DNA of 64,000 nucleotides from contig NZ_JACIDF010000001.1 of assembly GCF_014196195.1 (NCBI RefSeq), positions 248,001 through 312,000 of the forward strand. Direction: 5' to 3'. Under the pieces are notes generated by a model. It was not told where the DNA came from. It saw only the letters and a list, made by a program, of their open reading frames with translations, and made no database searches. The DNA is from Anoxybacteroides rupiense (GTDB taxonomy: Bacteria > Bacillota > Bacilli > Bacillales > Anoxybacillaceae). The position numbers and the translations under genes are program-made. This document shows positions 39,122 through 49,106 of the stretch, one piece after another. Numbering within the stretch: position 1 is the first letter of the stretch; each line of letters begins with the position of its first letter.

Positions 39122-40051
39122 TTGAAAAAGCAATGGATCGCCGATGCTAGCCTACTGGCTGTTACGTTTATATGGGGAGCGACATTTGTTGTTGTTCAAA
39201 ATGCGATCTCCTTTCTTGAACCGCTTTCTTTTAACGCTGTACGCTTTTGGATCGCAGGAATTTGTTTGCTCATTTGGCTGCTTCTATTTCAACGATCTTC
39301 GTTACAACATTTTAATCGCTCGCTTTTATATGCCGGATTTTGGATGGGGCTGTGGCTGTTTAGCGGTTATGCGTTGCAGACAATAGGGCTCTTATATACA
39401 ACATCTTCAAAGGCCGGTTTTATTACCGGTCTTAGCGTTGTATTAGTGCCGCTATTCTCTTTCTTTTTTTTAAAACAAAAGCCAACCGCTAATGCCGTAT
39501 TTGGCTCGATTATCGCTGCATTCGGCTTATATTTTTTAACGATGGAACGAGCCGAATTATCGATTAATCAGGGCGATGTGTTCGTTTTCTTTTGCGCTGT
39601 TTCATTCGCCATGCATATTATTATCACGGGAAAATACTCCGCACATTATCCAACGCTTTTGCTGACGATTATGCAAATTTTTACTGTCGCTGTCATGTGC
39701 TCCATTGGCGCCTTTTTGTTTGAAGATGCCCCCAATATGTGGAATGGCGCTATTTTAGCGAAGCGGCAAGTATGGACAGCTCTGCTGATTACATCGCTGT
39801 TCGCCACAGCTGCTGCTTTCCTTATTCAGACAAACTTTCAAAAATACACAACAGCTGCCCGTGTAGCGCTTATCTTTGCAATGGAGCCCGTATTCGCCGC
39901 TGTAACCGCCTATATTGGGGCAGGAGAACGGCTTTCCGTTTCTTCTATCATCGGATGCATTGGCATTTTGTGCGGTATGATCGTGTCAGAAATTCCGATT
40001 TTTTCATGGTTCTCCAAACGAACGCTTACACAAGGAAATCCTCGAACCTAA
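39122..40051 (+). CDS. EamA/DMT-family transporter
   Basis: A 309-aa membrane protein with ten hydrophobic segments arranged as two EamA repeats. VTFIWGATFVVVQNAISFL opens the first and FAMEPVFAAVTAYIGAGERL near the end of the second is the family's conserved stretch. It starts at TTG behind GGGGGAGAAACA. The family exports metabolites such as amino acids; the substrate is unknown. Probably cotranscribed with ypdQ and ended by the terminator at 40036. Confidence 0.88.
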   Translation: MKKQWIADASLLAVTFIWGATFVVVQNAISFLEPLSFNAVRFWIAGICLLIWLLLFQRSSLQHFNRSLLYAGFWMGLWLFSGYALQTIGLLYTTSSKAGFITGLSVVLVPLFSFFFLKQKPTANAVFGSIIAAFGLYFLTMERAELSINQGDVFVFFCAVSFAMHIIITGKYSAHYPTLLLTIMQIFTVAVMCSIGAFLFEDAPNMWNGAILAKRQVWTALLITSLFATAAAFLIQTNFQKYTTAARVALIFAMEPVFAAVTAYIGAGERLSVSSIIGCIGILCGMIVSEIPIFSWFSKRTLTQGNPRT

Positions 40052-40068
40052 CCTTCGAGGATTTTTTT
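40036..40068 (+). terminator. Terminator of the EamA gene
   Basis: AAATCCTCGAA pairs with TTCGAGGATTT and is followed by T residues. It may also act on the convergent DUF6123-like gene. Confidence 0.85.
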
Positions 40069-40339
40069 AGTCAATCAATCCTTTTTCTTTCATGAATAAC
40101 TGTACCTGCTGGCGCGTTTCCAGCCTCTGTTGGCAAAACTCTTCAAGCAGCGAAAGAAAAAAGCTGCCGTCAAACTGCTTTTGAATTTTTAGCGTCCACT
40201 CCAGAGCCATAATGGTTAGTTCATCACTTGCTTGCACATATTGCTTTCCGAACTGAACAAAACGAAAAACATCTTCATGGAAACGGAAGCCCTTGCTCTC
40301 TAAAAAAAGAAAATATTGTTCGATTGTTTGCTTTCTCAT
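40067..40339 (-). CDS. Conserved hypothetical protein (DUF6123-like)
   Basis: A 90-aa soluble, largely helical protein. The core KGFRFHEDVFRFVQFGKQYV and ASDELTIMALEWTLKIQKQF resembles the small Bacillaceae DUF6123 family of unknown function. TAGGGAGATCCGCGT precedes the ATG. No operon partner or mechanism can be inferred. Confidence 0.65.
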   Translation of the reverse strand: MRKQTIEQYFLFLESKGFRFHEDVFRFVQFGKQYVQASDELTIMALEWTLKIQKQFDGSFFLSLLEEFCQQRLETRQQVQLFMKEKGLID

Positions 40340-40401
40340 ACGCGGATCTCCCTATGGTAGATTCGCTTTCATCTTAACTCATTTTGCTCATTATGGCTAG
40401 C

Positions 40402-40863
40402 TTATTTTTTATTTGTTCGTTGATATGAAAAACAGCCTGTGGCTATTCCAAGCAAAGCGCCAGCCATCACTTCGATTGGCTGATGCCCAAGACGCTCGCG
40501 GATCCATTCTTTTTTCTGCTCATACCATTTTTGCTTTGGGCTTTGTTCAAGTCGCATGACTTCCTCGGCCAAATCATTCAACCGAATCGCTAGCTCCCCC
40601 GCCTGCCGCCGCACGCCCTGAGCATCATACATGACAATAAGACCGAACAACGCAGCCAAAGCAAAATCAATGGTTCGCATTCCTTTTTTTAATCCAATAA
40701 ATGTAGCAAGCGAAGTAACACCGGCAGAATGAGAGCTGGGCATTCCCCCTGTCTCAAAAAAATACTTCCAATCCCACTGTCCAGTCTCTCTTTTTTTTAA
40801 CGGGATTTTTAGGAATTGTGCAAAAGCGATTGCTGACAAAGCTGTCTTTAATGCTTGATTCAT
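40402..40863 (-). CDS. yuiD: Divergent PAP2-family membrane protein (YuiD-like)
   Basis: A 153-aa protein with the family signature GGMPSSHSAGVTSLATFIGL and VMYDAQGVRRQAGELA, members of the DUF212/YuiD group related to PAP2 phosphatases. Three to four membrane segments. The start is the ATG at 40863, behind AAGGGGAAAAAAAG; the longer frame from 40905 is less likely. Catalytic activity is not established for this group. Confidence 0.82.
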   Translation of the reverse strand: MNQALKTALSAIAFAQFLKIPLKKRETGQWDWKYFFETGGMPSSHSAGVTSLATFIGLKKGMRTIDFALAALFGLIVMYDAQGVRRQAGELAIRLNDLAEEVMRLEQSPKQKWYEQKKEWIRERLGHQPIEVMAGALLGIATGCFSYQRTNKK

Positions 40864-40940
40864 CTTTTTTTCCCCTTTCATGTGTCCTAAACATATTTTT
40901 TTCATAACTAGGCAACACTATCCGCGGAGGTGAACGGAAA

Positions 40941-41078
40941 ATGGCGAAAAACGGAGGAACAAACCGCGGGACAAAGGCCCCTGGCGTAAATCCCCAAGGA
41001 TACGGGCAAGATGCAACATTTTCTCCAGATCCAAAGAGTGAACTTGAAAGCGCAGCAAAACGAAGCAATACGAAATAG
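40941..41078 (+). CDS. sspL: Small acid-soluble spore protein L
   Basis: A 45-aa basic protein, MAKNGGTNRGTKAPGVNPQG at the start and DPKSELESAAKRSNTK at the end. The NPQG, DPK.ELE..AK.SNTK pattern is that of SspL, a minor spore protein made in the forespore. GGAGGTGAACGGAAA precedes the ATG. Too short for routine gene calling but well supported. Confidence 0.85.
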   Translation: MAKNGGTNRGTKAPGVNPQGYGQDATFSPDPKSELESAAKRSNTK

Positions 41079-41112
41079 CGCAATTAAAAGCTTGAGGTGG
41101 AAGGGATGCGTA

Positions 41113-41157
41113 AAATGGCTGTAGACAAAGTCCATTGGACTTTGTCTACAGCCATTC
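41113..41157 (-). terminator. Terminator of acnA
   Basis: A perfect stem of about 20 bp, AATGGCTGTAGACAAAGTCC with its complement. On the minus strand it ends in CATTTT. Confidence 0.8.
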
Positions 41158-41162
41158 TCTTA

Positions 41163-43871
41163 TTATTTATGCAATTTTTCACGCAAGACCATTTGCAAGA
41201 TTCCGCCATGGCGATAGTAGTCGATTTCCACTTCGCTGTCAAAGCGCACAAGCACTTCGAATTCCTTCTTGTTTCCAGCTTCATCTGTCGCGGTTACTTT
41301 TACATAATCACGCGGTTTCACATTTTCATCAATGTGAATTTCAAATGTTTCTTTTCCGGTAAGTCCCAATGTTTCAGCATTTTCTCCCTCTTTAAATTGA
41401 AGCGGCAATACTCCCATGAGGACGAGGTTGGAGCGGTGAATGCGCTCAAAGCTTTCAGCAATCACCGTTTTAATTCCTAACAAGAATGTACCTTTCGCCG
41501 CCCAGTCACGAGAGCTTCCCATTCCGTAATCTTTACCAGCAATAACAACAAGACCCGTGCCGTCTTGTTTATATTTCATGCAGGCATCGTAAATCGACAT
41601 GACTTCACCAGTTGGCCAATATGTTGTGTAGCCCCCTTCTGTACCAGGAGCAATCTGGTTGCGGATGCGAATATTCGCAAACGTACCGCGCATCATCACC
41701 TCATGGTTACCGCGCCGTGAACCGTAAGAGTTGAAATCTTTCGGCTCGACGCCTTTAGAAATCAGATACTGGCCTGCTGGAGTGTTTTTGCCGATCGATC
41801 CGGCCGGAGAAATATGGTCAGTTGTGACAGAATCGCCAAACTTGCCTACTACGCGCAAGCCTGCGAGCGGTTGTACTTGGCGAACGTCTGGAGACAACCC
41901 TTCAAAGAACGGAGGATTTTGAATATATGTGGAATCCTCGTCCCATTGATAGAGCGGTTCATCCGTTGTCTCGATTTCATTCCAGCGTTGATTATCATCG
42001 AACACACGCTCATACTCCTTGCGGAACAATTCTGGTGTTACGGTTTGCTTCACTACTTCTTTTATTTCTTCCGTTGTTGGCCAAATATCGCTAAAGTACA
42101 CATCGTTTCCGTCTTTATCCTTGCCAATTGGATCGTTAAGAAGATCGATATCAACCGTACCTGCTAGCGCATAAGCTACTACAAGCGGAGGAGATGCTAG
42201 GTAATTCCCTTTAACAAGCGGATGAATCCGGCCTTCAAAGTTACGGTTTCCGGAAAGAACGCTTGTCACTAACAAATCATTTTCCGCAATTGCTTTCTCA
42301 AGCTCTGGAGCTAGCGGACCGGAGTTACCGATACACGTTGTACAACCGTATCCAACAATATTAAAGCCAATTTGCTCAAGGTATGGAAGCAAACCAGAAT
42401 CTTTTAAGTATCCAGTAACAACCTTAGAACCAGGAGCTAACGATGTTTTGACATATTTTGGAACATTCATTCCTTTTTCAACTGCTTTTTTCGCTACTAA
42501 TCCGGCACCTACTAACACATACGGGTTTGACGTATTCGTACAGCTTGTTATCGCAGCGATGGCGATCGCACCTGTTTTCATTTTAACTTCTTCGCCATTT
42601 AATGCGACCGTTATTTCTTTCTCAAGATCTGCCTCTGTTAATCCAAAGCCTTGGTTTCCTTGCGGAGCTTTTATTGCTTCACGGAACGAGCTTTGCATTT
42701 TAGAAAGCGGAATCAAATCTTGTGGACGCTTTGGTCCGGAAAGATTGGCTTCAATTTCAGATAGGTTGAGTTCAACCACATCTGTGAATGTCGGTTCTTC
42801 TGCATCTGGTGTATAGAAGAGACCGTTTGCTTTACAATACGCTTCCACCACTTGAATATGATGCTCATCTCGTCCTGTTAACCGCAAATAATCAAGCGCT
42901 TCAGCATCTACAGGGAAAAAGCCGCATGTCGCTCCATATTCTGGCGCCATATTCGCGATGGTCGCACGGTCAGCGAGAGGCAGAGTAGCCACACCAGGGC
43001 CGAAAAATTCCACAAATTTGCCGACTACGCCTTTTTTACGAAGCACTTGTGTTACTTTTAAAGCAAGATCCGTAGCTGTTGTCCCATTTGGTAATTTTCC
43101 CGTCAAACGAACGCCGATAACCTCAGGAACAGGGAAATAAGAAGGCTGTCCAAGCATTCCCGCTTCCGCTTCAATTCCGCCGACGCCCCATCCAAGGACA
43201 CCGATACCGTTAATCATCGTTGTATGGGAGTCAGTTCCAACAAGCGTATCAGGAAATGCTTCATATTCGCCGTTTTCTCCTTCTACTGCATGAACGACGT
43301 TCGCCAAATATTCTAGGTTCACTTGGTGAACGATTCCTGTTGCTGGTGGCACCGCACGATAGTTATTAAACGCCTTTTGAGCCCATTTTAAAAATTTATA
43401 GCGCTCAGCGTTTCGTTCAAATTCTAGATTCATATTGTATTGAAGAGCATCATCACTGCCTGCTCTGTCCACTTGAACAGAGTGGTCGATCACAAGATCC
43501 ACTGGAATTTCAGGATTGATTTCATATGGATCTCCGCCGATATCCGCCATCGCTTTGCGCATAGATGCCAAATCAACAACAGCAGGAACACCAGTAAAGT
43601 CTTGCAAAATAACACGAGACGGCTTAAACGGGACATCGATCTCCTTTAACTCGTCCGTTCCCCATTTTGCTAAATTTTCCACATGCTCTTTTGTAATGAC
43701 ACGCCCGTCTACTTGCCGAAGCACTGATTCTAATAAAACTTTGACGGAATAAGGTAAACGGGAGATGTTACCGATTCCCGCTTCTTCAAGCGCTTGTAAA
43801 CGATAGTAGTTATATTTTTTACCGTTTACCTCAAATGAAGTGCGGGCTTGAAATACATCTTGTTTTGCCAT
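41163..43871 (-). CDS. acnA: Aconitate hydratase (aconitase)
   Basis: A 902-aa cytoplasmic aconitase (CitB in B. subtilis) that interconverts citrate and isocitrate in the TCA cycle and, in relatives, binds RNA when its cluster is lost. The three iron-sulfur cysteines lie in [11 protein letters not shown] and [14 protein letters not shown]; the active-site arginines lie in [16 protein letters not shown] and [15 protein letters not shown]. Start 43871 follows GAGGGGGTAATACAT and gives [14 protein letters not shown], as in other aconitases. Its promoter carries a dyad likely bound by a regulator. Confidence 0.96.
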   Translation of the reverse strand: MAKQDVFQARTSFEVNGKKYNYYRLQALEEAGIGNISRLPYSVKVLLESVLRQVDGRVITKEHVENLAKWGTDELKEIDVPFKPSRVILQDFTGVPAVVDLASMRKAMADIGGDPYEINPEIPVDLVIDHSVQVDRAGSDDALQYNMNLEFERNAERYKFLKWAQKAFNNYRAVPPATGIVHQVNLEYLANVVHAVEGENGEYEAFPDTLVGTDSHTTMINGIGVLGWGVGGIEAEAGMLGQPSYFPVPEVIGVRLTGKLPNGTTATDLALKVTQVLRKKGVVGKFVEFFGPGVATLPLADRATIANMAPEYGATCGFFPVDAEALDYLRLTGRDEHHIQVVEAYCKANGLFYTPDAEEPTFTDVVELNLSEIEANLSGPKRPQDLIPLSKMQSSFREAIKAPQGNQGFGLTEADLEKEITVALNGEEVKMKTGAIAIAAITSCTNTSNPYVLVGAGLVAKKAVEKGMNVPKYVKTSLAPGSKVVTGYLKDSGLLPYLEQIGFNIVGYGCTTCIGNSGPLAPELEKAIAENDLLVTSVLSGNRNFEGRIHPLVKGNYLASPPLVVAYALAGTVDIDLLNDPIGKDKDGNDVYFSDIWPTTEEIKEVVKQTVTPELFRKEYERVFDDNQRWNEIETTDEPLYQWDEDSTYIQNPPFFEGLSPDVRQVQPLAGLRVVGKFGDSVTTDHISPAGSIGKNTPAGQYLISKGVEPKDFNSYGSRRGNHEVMMRGTFANIRIRNQIAPGTEGGYTTYWPTGEVMSIYDACMKYKQDGTGLVVIAGKDYGMGSSRDWAAKGTFLLGIKTVIAESFERIHRSNLVLMGVLPLQFKEGENAETLGLTGKETFEIHIDENVKPRDYVKVTATDEAGNKKEFEVLVRFDSEVEIDYYRHGGILQMVLREKLHK

Positions 43872-43893
43872 ATGTATTACCCCCTCAATCAAT

Positions 43894-43932
43894 ACTATAC
43901 TATTTTTTCACATAAATGTCGAAAAAATAGTA
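43894..43932 (-). promoter_or_regulatory. acnA promoter with overlapping 12-bp dyad
   Basis: On the minus strand TCGACA and TATAGT are 17 nt apart. The perfect inverted repeat TACTATTTTTTC (43898-43909) / GAAAAAATAGTA (43921-43932) brackets the -35 region, a good operator position. In B. subtilis CcpC and CodY control citB; which protein binds here is not known. Confidence 0.6.
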
Positions 43933-44077
43933 CGAATTCTCCCAAAACCCGTAAAATTGGTACGCTTTTATCTTATTATAAGCACTATGAATTGTAAATA
44001 ATTATTCCCTCGTTTCTCCTTTTCAGAGAATAAATTTCCCTCTCCTTCGCAAACTATAGTAGGGAGGTGAAAGGAGA

Positions 44078-44227
44078 ATGGGAAAGCGGAAGGCCCATCA
44101 TGTCATTCCGGGCATGAACGCAGCAAAGGCGCAAGGAATGGGAGCTGGCTACGAAGAGGAATTTGCCAATGAACCATTAACGGAAGCAGAACGCCAAAAC
44201 AATAAAAAGAGAAAAAAGAATCAATAA
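44078..44227 (+). CDS. sspO: Small acid-soluble spore protein O
   Basis: A 49-aa protein, [20 protein letters not shown] then [15 protein letters not shown], matching B. subtilis SspO (formerly CotK). It is divergent from acnA, as sspO is from citB in B. subtilis. AAAGGAGA and GGGAGGTG precede the ATG. Expressed in the forespore in relatives. Confidence 0.9.
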   Translation: MGKRKAHHVIPGMNAAKAQGMGAGYEEEFANEPLTEAERQNNKKRKKNQ

Positions 44228-44257
44228 CCCTTCTTCGCTGCTGCGAAGTGAGCAGCA

Positions 44258-44298
44258 GAATAAAAGGGAATGCTGCGGTGCACATTCCCTTTTATTGA
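44258..44298. terminator. Bidirectional terminator
   Basis: AATAAAAGGGAATG pairs with CATTCCCTTTTATT. It lies between the convergent sspO and the 86-aa coiled-coil gene. Confidence 0.85.
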
Positions 44299-44552
44299 AT
44301 CTCGTTTACCTCGTCTACAATCGTTTGCAAATCCGTACGAAATTGTTCAAGACGCAGTCGCTGCGTTTCTGAAGCGACTTCCATTGCGTTATTGATTTGT
44401 TCAAAAGCTTCATTGACTTCCTGCTTTAAATGCTTTAACTGGCTTCCGTAATCGGCCTGATCGCGAACTAAATGGTCATACCATTCCTTCGCTTCCATCG
44501 TCCCTTGTTCAGCGGCTTGAAACGCTTGTTGCTTATCTTTATGATACGGCAT
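44292..44552 (-). CDS. Small coiled-coil hypothetical protein, 86 aa
   Basis: Begins MPYHKDKQQAFQAAEQGTME behind GGAGGAAGAAC and is almost wholly alpha-helical with a heptad pattern (LKHLKQEVNEAFEQINNAME). It is hydrophilic with no signal or membrane segment. It splits sspO from sspP on the opposite strand. I do not recognise the family with confidence. Confidence 0.65.
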   Translation of the reverse strand: MPYHKDKQQAFQAAEQGTMEAKEWYDHLVRDQADYGSQLKHLKQEVNEAFEQINNAMEVASETQRLRLEQFRTDLQTIVDEVNEIQ

Positions 44553-44668
44553 GTTCTTCCTCCTTCCACTGCATTGCACATTTATATCGTGTCAAATATT
44601 CAAAAATTTATACGATGAATAAATAAAAAAAACCCTGCTATCCTAATCAATAAAAGGAGGTTATTTTT

Positions 44669-44800
44669 ATGAGCAAAGACACAGCAAAAAACGGCCGCAA
44701 TAACGAACAGTCGGGACAACCCAAACCGCTGGACGGCTCCAAAAAAGTCAAAAACCGCAATCATACGCGGCAAAAGCATAACGCTGGACATGATATGTAA
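44669..44800 (+). CDS. sspP: Small acid-soluble spore protein P
   Basis: A 43-aa basic protein whose second half, SGSKKV-like [20 protein letters not shown], is nearly identical to B. subtilis SspP. AAAAGGAGG precedes the ATG by 8 nt. In B. subtilis it forms an operon with sspO; here a minus-strand gene lies between the two and sspP must have its own promoter. Confidence 0.9.
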   Translation: MSKDTAKNGRNNEQSGQPKPLDGSKKVKNRNHTRQKHNAGHDM

Positions 44801-45145
44801 TGCAACAAAATAGACAGAAGAAAGGGGCAACTGCCCAAGGCTCCCCCTCCCAAAAATCTAAAAGCTATCGTTTTTAATAGCTTTTAGATTTTTTTATTTA
44901 TTTGGTTTACAAATAATAATCGCCATTCACTTTGTTAAAATGTGTGTGAACATATAAAAGAAAATATGATTGTTAGTCAGTTCTACTTCTGGGAATCTAT
45001 CTTTTTGGAACGCATTGCGGATAGATTTAAAAAAGCCCCTAACGTATCGCACAAGTTCATATGTCGAAAGTTGAAATGGGATTTATATAGGTTCATTTAT
45101 TACTTTAGATCGATAAAGCTGAAAGCATGATTGCATCATGAACAA
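44801..45145. other. Intergenic region
   Basis: Contains the sspP terminator. A plus-strand frame near 44942 has no good ribosome binding site or family features and is not called. Confidence 0.45.
44852..44897 (+). terminator. Terminator of sspP
   Basis: AAAATCTAAAAGCTAT pairs with ATAGCTTTTAGATTTT and is followed by T residues. Confidence 0.85.
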
Positions 45146-45195
45146 AAGCCTCTTTTCAGCCTGTTAACAAACTCAACCAGCGGAAAGAGGCCTTC
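45146..45195 (-). terminator. Probable terminator of the SleB-like gene
   Basis: GCCTCTTT and AAAGAGGC are separated by a large loop; on the minus strand the stem is followed by TTTTG. Confidence 0.5.
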
Positions 45196-45214
45196 TTCTA
45201 TCAATATTTTTGGC

Positions 45215-45871
45215 TTATCTTGCAAATGCGTGATGACCGATCCGGATGGTAACAGGTCTTGAAAGCATCCAGCGGTCTTTTGTAATAGCCGGATTATAAA
45301 AATACAACGAATGGCGCCGATCGCTTGGGAATAATGCTACCGCGCGATCAACCGCATCGTAGTCTTGCTTTGTTGGACGGATTTTTGTCAGCTTTCCTGT
45401 TTTGACAGGAACAAACGCATAGCCTGTTTTCGTTTTTTGATAAATCACGCCCTTTATCGTGTTAGGAAACGCCGGATCTTTGACCCGGTTCAGAATCACA
45501 AGCGCAACCTCTACTTTTCCTGCGAACGGTTCACTAGATCCTGTTTCCGCTTGAACAAGTTGCGCTAAAAGCGTTCTTTCCTCTGCGGTAATTTTCCATT
45601 TCGCTGCTGACGAAGCGGTTGTCGTTTTTTTCGCTGTTGCTATGACAGGCACTTTCAATGTTTCTCCGACCAAAATGCGGTCTGTTGTTTTTTTATTTAG
45701 CGTTTTTAACGTTGAAACACTCGTTTTGTATTTTTGAGCGATTTTATAAAACGAATCTCCTTTTTGCACTTTATAGTATGTATATGTGGTTGCTGCACTA
45801 CTTTTATGTGGCGTAAACGCTACAACCATACAGCCAACTACTGCGAGTATTGCTAAAATCCTTTTGATCAT
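45215..45871 (-). CDS. LysM-SleB/CwlJ-type cell wall hydrolase
   Basis: A 218-aa secreted protein. Signal peptide about residues 1-26 (ending KSSAA), a LysM domain near 28-76 (YYKVQKGDSFYKIAQKYKTS), then a Hydrolase_2 catalytic domain with LLAQLVQAETGSSEPFAGKV, where the Glu is the presumed catalytic acid. This layout matches YkvT/SleB-like lytic transglycosylases that act on peptidoglycan, often spore cortex. The start follows GAGGAGGCCATC. Spore-specific activity is inferred. Confidence 0.85.
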   Translation of the reverse strand: MIKRILAILAVVGCMVVAFTPHKSSAATTYTYYKVQKGDSFYKIAQKYKTSVSTLKTLNKKTTDRILVGETLKVPVIATAKKTTTASSAAKWKITAEERTLLAQLVQAETGSSEPFAGKVEVALVILNRVKDPAFPNTIKGVIYQKTKTGYAFVPVKTGKLTKIRPTKQDYDAVDRAVALFPSDRRHSLYFYNPAITKDRWMLSRPVTIRIGHHAFAR

Positions 45872-46129
45872 GATGGCCTCCTCATAGTCGCTTTTTGGTT
45901 TTCCCGTTCGCATTTACTAGATTAGCATGTTTCAAGTGTGCTGACACTGGGCGACGTTTCCATTCCAGCTCATGAAATGTTCTCCATCTGTTGATATATA
46001 AAGGACGAGCTTATTTTTTTACAGTTGTATTACAGTTTCGTAACAGCGCTTATAACAGCGTTCTTGCCAAATATTCTTCTTTTAGAGATAATGTTTGATA
46101 GATCATGAAGGCTGTATTGAGGTGAAAAC

Positions 46130-46558
46130 ATGCTAACAGGCTGGTTTCTTTGGTTTATTTTATTCTGGGTGGTCTTTTTGCTTACGATGATGTCGATTGG
46201 CGGCTTTTTTATGTTCCGTAAATTTTTAAAGCGCCTGCCAAAAGCAGACGGAAAATCAGAGCTCGATTGGCAGGAATACTACATTGAGCAGACCCGGCAT
46301 TTGTGGGGAGAGGAAGAAAAAGCGCTGCTTGAGGACTTAGTGAAGCCCGTTCCCGAGTTATTTCGCGATGTCGCTCGCCAGAAAATCGCAGGTAAAATCG
46401 GCGAATTAGCACTTCAAGAGCAAGCTTCACGCATTACAAAAGATCTTGTTATCCGCGGTTACATTATCGCTACACCAAAACGTGATCATAAATTTTTAGT
46501 CAAAGCTTTAAACGAAAAGCAAATCGATTTGGCGCCATATGCTCATTTACTTGAGTAA
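46130..46558 (+). CDS. yneK: DUF2621 membrane-anchored protein (YneK-like)
   Basis: A 142-aa protein with one N-terminal membrane helix (FLWFILFWVVFLLTMMSIGG) and a cytoplasmic helical domain containing LPKADGKSELDWQEYYIEQT, typical of the YneK/DUF2621 group of spore-formers. It sits between the acnA region and ccdC as in B. subtilis. GAGGTGAAAAC precedes the ATG. Function unknown. Confidence 0.82.
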   Translation: MLTGWFLWFILFWVVFLLTMMSIGGFFMFRKFLKRLPKADGKSELDWQEYYIEQTRHLWGEEEKALLEDLVKPVPELFRDVARQKIAGKIGELALQEQASRITKDLVIRGYIIATPKRDHKFLVKALNEKQIDLAPYAHLLE

Positions 46559-46570
46559 ATCCGATATAAC

Positions 46571-46600
46571 AAAAAAGATGGGGAGTCCCCATCTTTTTTA
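46571..46600. terminator. Bidirectional terminator between yneK and ccdC
   Basis: AAAAAAGATGGGGA pairs with TCCCCATCTTTTTT without a loop beyond the G.T centre. It serves the two convergent genes. Confidence 0.88.
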
Positions 46601-47092
46601 TTGTGTCGACCAAAGAGTCGGATTATTGTTTAATTGCTTCTCTAGACGTTTATAAGAAACATACATCGCCGCTCGCCACGGAACGATCATCGCAAATGCC
46701 AATAAATAAAACATGCCGCTCAGCTGATGATAATCAATCGTTCTGCCTAAATAGACCTTTAAACCAAGACGAATGATAATAAGACCAACTAAAATCCAAA
46801 CAAATGACTTGGACCGCTTTAAGTAAATATGGTGATCGCGAATTTCGAACTTGGATGTTTTAATTAAAAAAACCGAGAAACAGGCACCTAAAACAATGGC
46901 TTCCATCAGTTCCCCTTTTGTCACGCGAAACAGTGGATCTAAAAACATGAGCGAGCCGGTGCTCATAAAAAGCGGCGGCAGAATAATTTTTTTGGCATTT
47001 GTCGGTTTTTTCGATGCCTTCATACGAACAAACAAAATGAGTAGCGCCATTATAATCGCGATAATTGTGCTTAAAATTGCCAAGCAAATCAT
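46598..47092 (-). CDS. ccdC: CcdC-family membrane protein
   Basis: A 164-aa protein with about four membrane helices, matching B. subtilis CcdC/YneJ. It follows ccdA and ccdB in the conserved order. In B. subtilis only CcdA is needed for cytochrome c synthesis; CcdC's job is unknown. A region of about 230 nt separates it from ccdB, so it may have its own promoter. Confidence 0.82.
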   Translation of the reverse strand: MICLAILSTIIAIIMALLILFVRMKASKKPTNAKKIILPPLFMSTGSLMFLDPLFRVTKGELMEAIVLGACFSVFLIKTSKFEIRDHHIYLKRSKSFVWILVGLIIIRLGLKVYLGRTIDYHQLSGMFYLLAFAMIVPWRAAMYVSYKRLEKQLNNNPTLWSTQ

Positions 47093-47325
47093 CCTTTGCT
47101 ATAAGATTTTACTGCTTTCCTTTATTTCATTATAGACTTCTATAAGCAAGAAGATTCAGCAGCAACAAAAACACGCAAATAGAGCATGCCCAGAAGCCGC
47201 TCTAAAATTAGTGTCACCGTCATCACTACTGAACACGCAGCAATATGCTTTAAATCAACACACAGCCTACGTTCCATTATTTAGGTGTCTATTTACACAC
47301 TTTAAATTTCCAAAATCCACCTATT

Positions 47326-47685
47326 TTACATTAAAGCACGGGCAATCGCTTCCATCACACGGCTTTCATCAAACGGCTTCACAATAAAATCGATCGCTCC
47401 TGCCTCGATTGCTTCAACCACCATTTTTTGCTGTCCCATCGCCGAACACATAATAACTTTCGCTTTCGGGTCTATTTGTTTGATCGTTTTGATCGCTTCA
47501 ATGCCATTCATTACAGGCATTGTAATATCTAACGTTACGATGTCTGGCTTTAATGCTTGATACAGCTCGATCGCTTCTTTTCCGTTTTCTCCTTCTCCTA
47601 CTACTTCACAATTCGCTTTTTTTAAAATATTTGACAATGTCATTCTCATAAATTTCGCATCATCGACAATCAACACTTTTGCCAT
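47326..47685 (-). CDS. ccdB: CheY-like single-domain response regulator
   Basis: A 119-aa stand-alone receiver domain: KVLIVDDAKFMR (acidic pair), DIVTLDITMPVMNG (phosphorylated Asp), CSAMGQQ and FIVKPF (conserved Lys). It matches YneI/CcdB by position between ccdA and ccdC. TAGGGGGATTATT precedes the ATG. A CheY-like motility role is possible from sequence alone. Its kinase is unknown. Confidence 0.83.
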   Translation of the reverse strand: MAKVLIVDDAKFMRMTLSNILKKANCEVVGEGENGKEAIELYQALKPDIVTLDITMPVMNGIEAIKTIKQIDPKAKVIMCSAMGQQKMVVEAIEAGAIDFIVKPFDESRVMEAIARALM

Positions 47686-47873
47686 AATAATCCCCCTATT
47701 AGCCAGAAAAATAATATGCGCGATCATGGGTCGACAATAATCCTATGCAACAATGTAACGAATTTGCGGAAGAATTTCAACTTAAATATAGTGACAATCT
47801 ATGATTCCTTTTGACAGAAAACATCCCATCACCTACGCTTTGTTTAGAAATGGGAGACTCCTTTTCGATAGCG

Positions 47874-48581
47874 CTAAAATCCCGTAAAACCTCCAAAAAT
47901 ACTGGTCGTGTAGATAATGATTTTCGTCATCCAGTCAAAAAACAGCAAAATCCCCATTATAATCATCACATATCCGCCTGCTTTCATAATTTTCATATGA
48001 TAGCGGCGAATCCATTGCATTTTCCCAATAAAAAACGATAAAAGAAAAAACGGAACGGCAAAGCCTAGAGAATAAGCTGTCATATAAACCATTCCTGATC
48101 CTGGATTTGTCGCTGCTAAAGCAATCACTGACATTAAAATCGGGCCTGTGCACGGCGACCACCCTGCTGCGAAAGCCATGCCAATCAATATCGATCCCGC
48201 ATACCCTGACGGACGATTGCGAAAGGAAATGCGATGATCTCTCATCAAAAAGCCTGGCTTAAATACACCGATGATCACAAATCCAAAGAAAATAATTAAA
48301 ATGGCGCCGACTTGCCGAATAAAATCTTGATATTGTTTAAACAGTTCGCCAATTAGTGAAGTGCCAAATCCAATGGAAACAAAAATAAGAGAAAAACCAA
48401 GCAAAAAAAACAGCGTATGCAACAAGCTCCTCTTTTGCAACATCGCATTCTCCGCTTGCAGTTCCGCGACCGAAATGCCGGTAATATAAGATAAAAATGC
48501 CGGATATAACGGCAGACAGCATGGAGAAATGAACGATAAAAATCCTGCTCCAAATGCTAAAAAAAGATTTACGTCTGTCAT
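47874..48581 (-). CDS. ccdA: Cytochrome c biogenesis thiol-disulfide transporter
   Basis: A 235-aa protein with six membrane helices and the two redox cysteines, in [20 protein letters not shown] and [12 protein letters not shown]. It carries electrons from cytoplasmic thioredoxin to extracytoplasmic apocytochrome c and, in B. subtilis, to the spore protein StoA. The extra cysteine beside the first (PCC instead of PCT) is unusual but leaves the active one. ATG 48581 is preferred to a GTG at 48596. Confidence 0.9.
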   Translation of the reverse strand: MTDVNLFLAFGAGFLSFISPCCLPLYPAFLSYITGISVAELQAENAMLQKRSLLHTLFFLLGFSLIFVSIGFGTSLIGELFKQYQDFIRQVGAILIIFFGFVIIGVFKPGFLMRDHRISFRNRPSGYAGSILIGMAFAAGWSPCTGPILMSVIALAATNPGSGMVYMTAYSLGFAVPFFLLSFFIGKMQWIRRYHMKIMKAGGYVMIIMGILLFFDWMTKIIIYTTSIFGGFTGF

Positions 48582-48678
48582 CAATTTCAACCCCACAAGT
48601 TCTATTTTTTCTTTAATTTTACCAAAAAATAAATCTTAATGGTGATGTATGAATTTAAAAAAAACCGACTTTTTTCTT

Positions 48679-48707
48679 TTGAATTAATTGCCAGAATAGT
48701 ATACAAT
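48679..48707 (+). promoter_or_regulatory. Sigma-A promoter of the Spo0E-like gene
   Basis: TTGAAT and TACAAT with a 17-nt spacer, 41 nt before the GTG start. Confidence 0.65.
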
Positions 48708-48747
48708 ACCTATATAACTTTGTACAACAGAAAGGACTTGTTCTCCC

Positions 48748-48927
48748 GTGTCAAAACAAGAGATGCTTCGGCTCATTGAAAAGAAAAGAAACGAACTGAT
48801 TGAAATGGTTGCCAAAAGTGGATTAAACGCAGCGATTACCATTCAAATCAGCCAAGAATTGGACTTGCTTTTGAACCAATATAATGAATACGTATACAAG
48901 AAACAGAAACGCCTCTCTTCTCAGTAA
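48748..48927 (+). CDS. ynzD: Spo0E-family aspartyl-phosphate phosphatase (YnzD-like)
   Basis: A 59-aa helical hairpin with the family signature ISQELDLLLNQY; phosphatases of this group dephosphorylate Spo0A and delay sporulation. It begins with GTG; AAAGGA lies 11 nt upstream. It is divergent from ccdA, where ynzD lies in B. subtilis. Specificity for Spo0A is inferred from the family. Confidence 0.85.
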   Translation: MSKQEMLRLIEKKRNELIEMVAKSGLNAAITIQISQELDLLLNQYNEYVYKKQKRLSSQ

Positions 48928-49106
48928 AAAAAACGATGAGGCGTTTTCTCACTATGAAACATTCCGTTTGTTGCAGAGTAACGGACCACTTGTATAGACA
49001 AGCTTTCGTTCGCTGCGCTACTAACGACGTTCAGGCGTCCCCCCTCTTAAAAGCTCATTCGATCTAACTCCTGCTTTGTTAGCTTTTACACCGTTTAGCG
49101 CAAATA

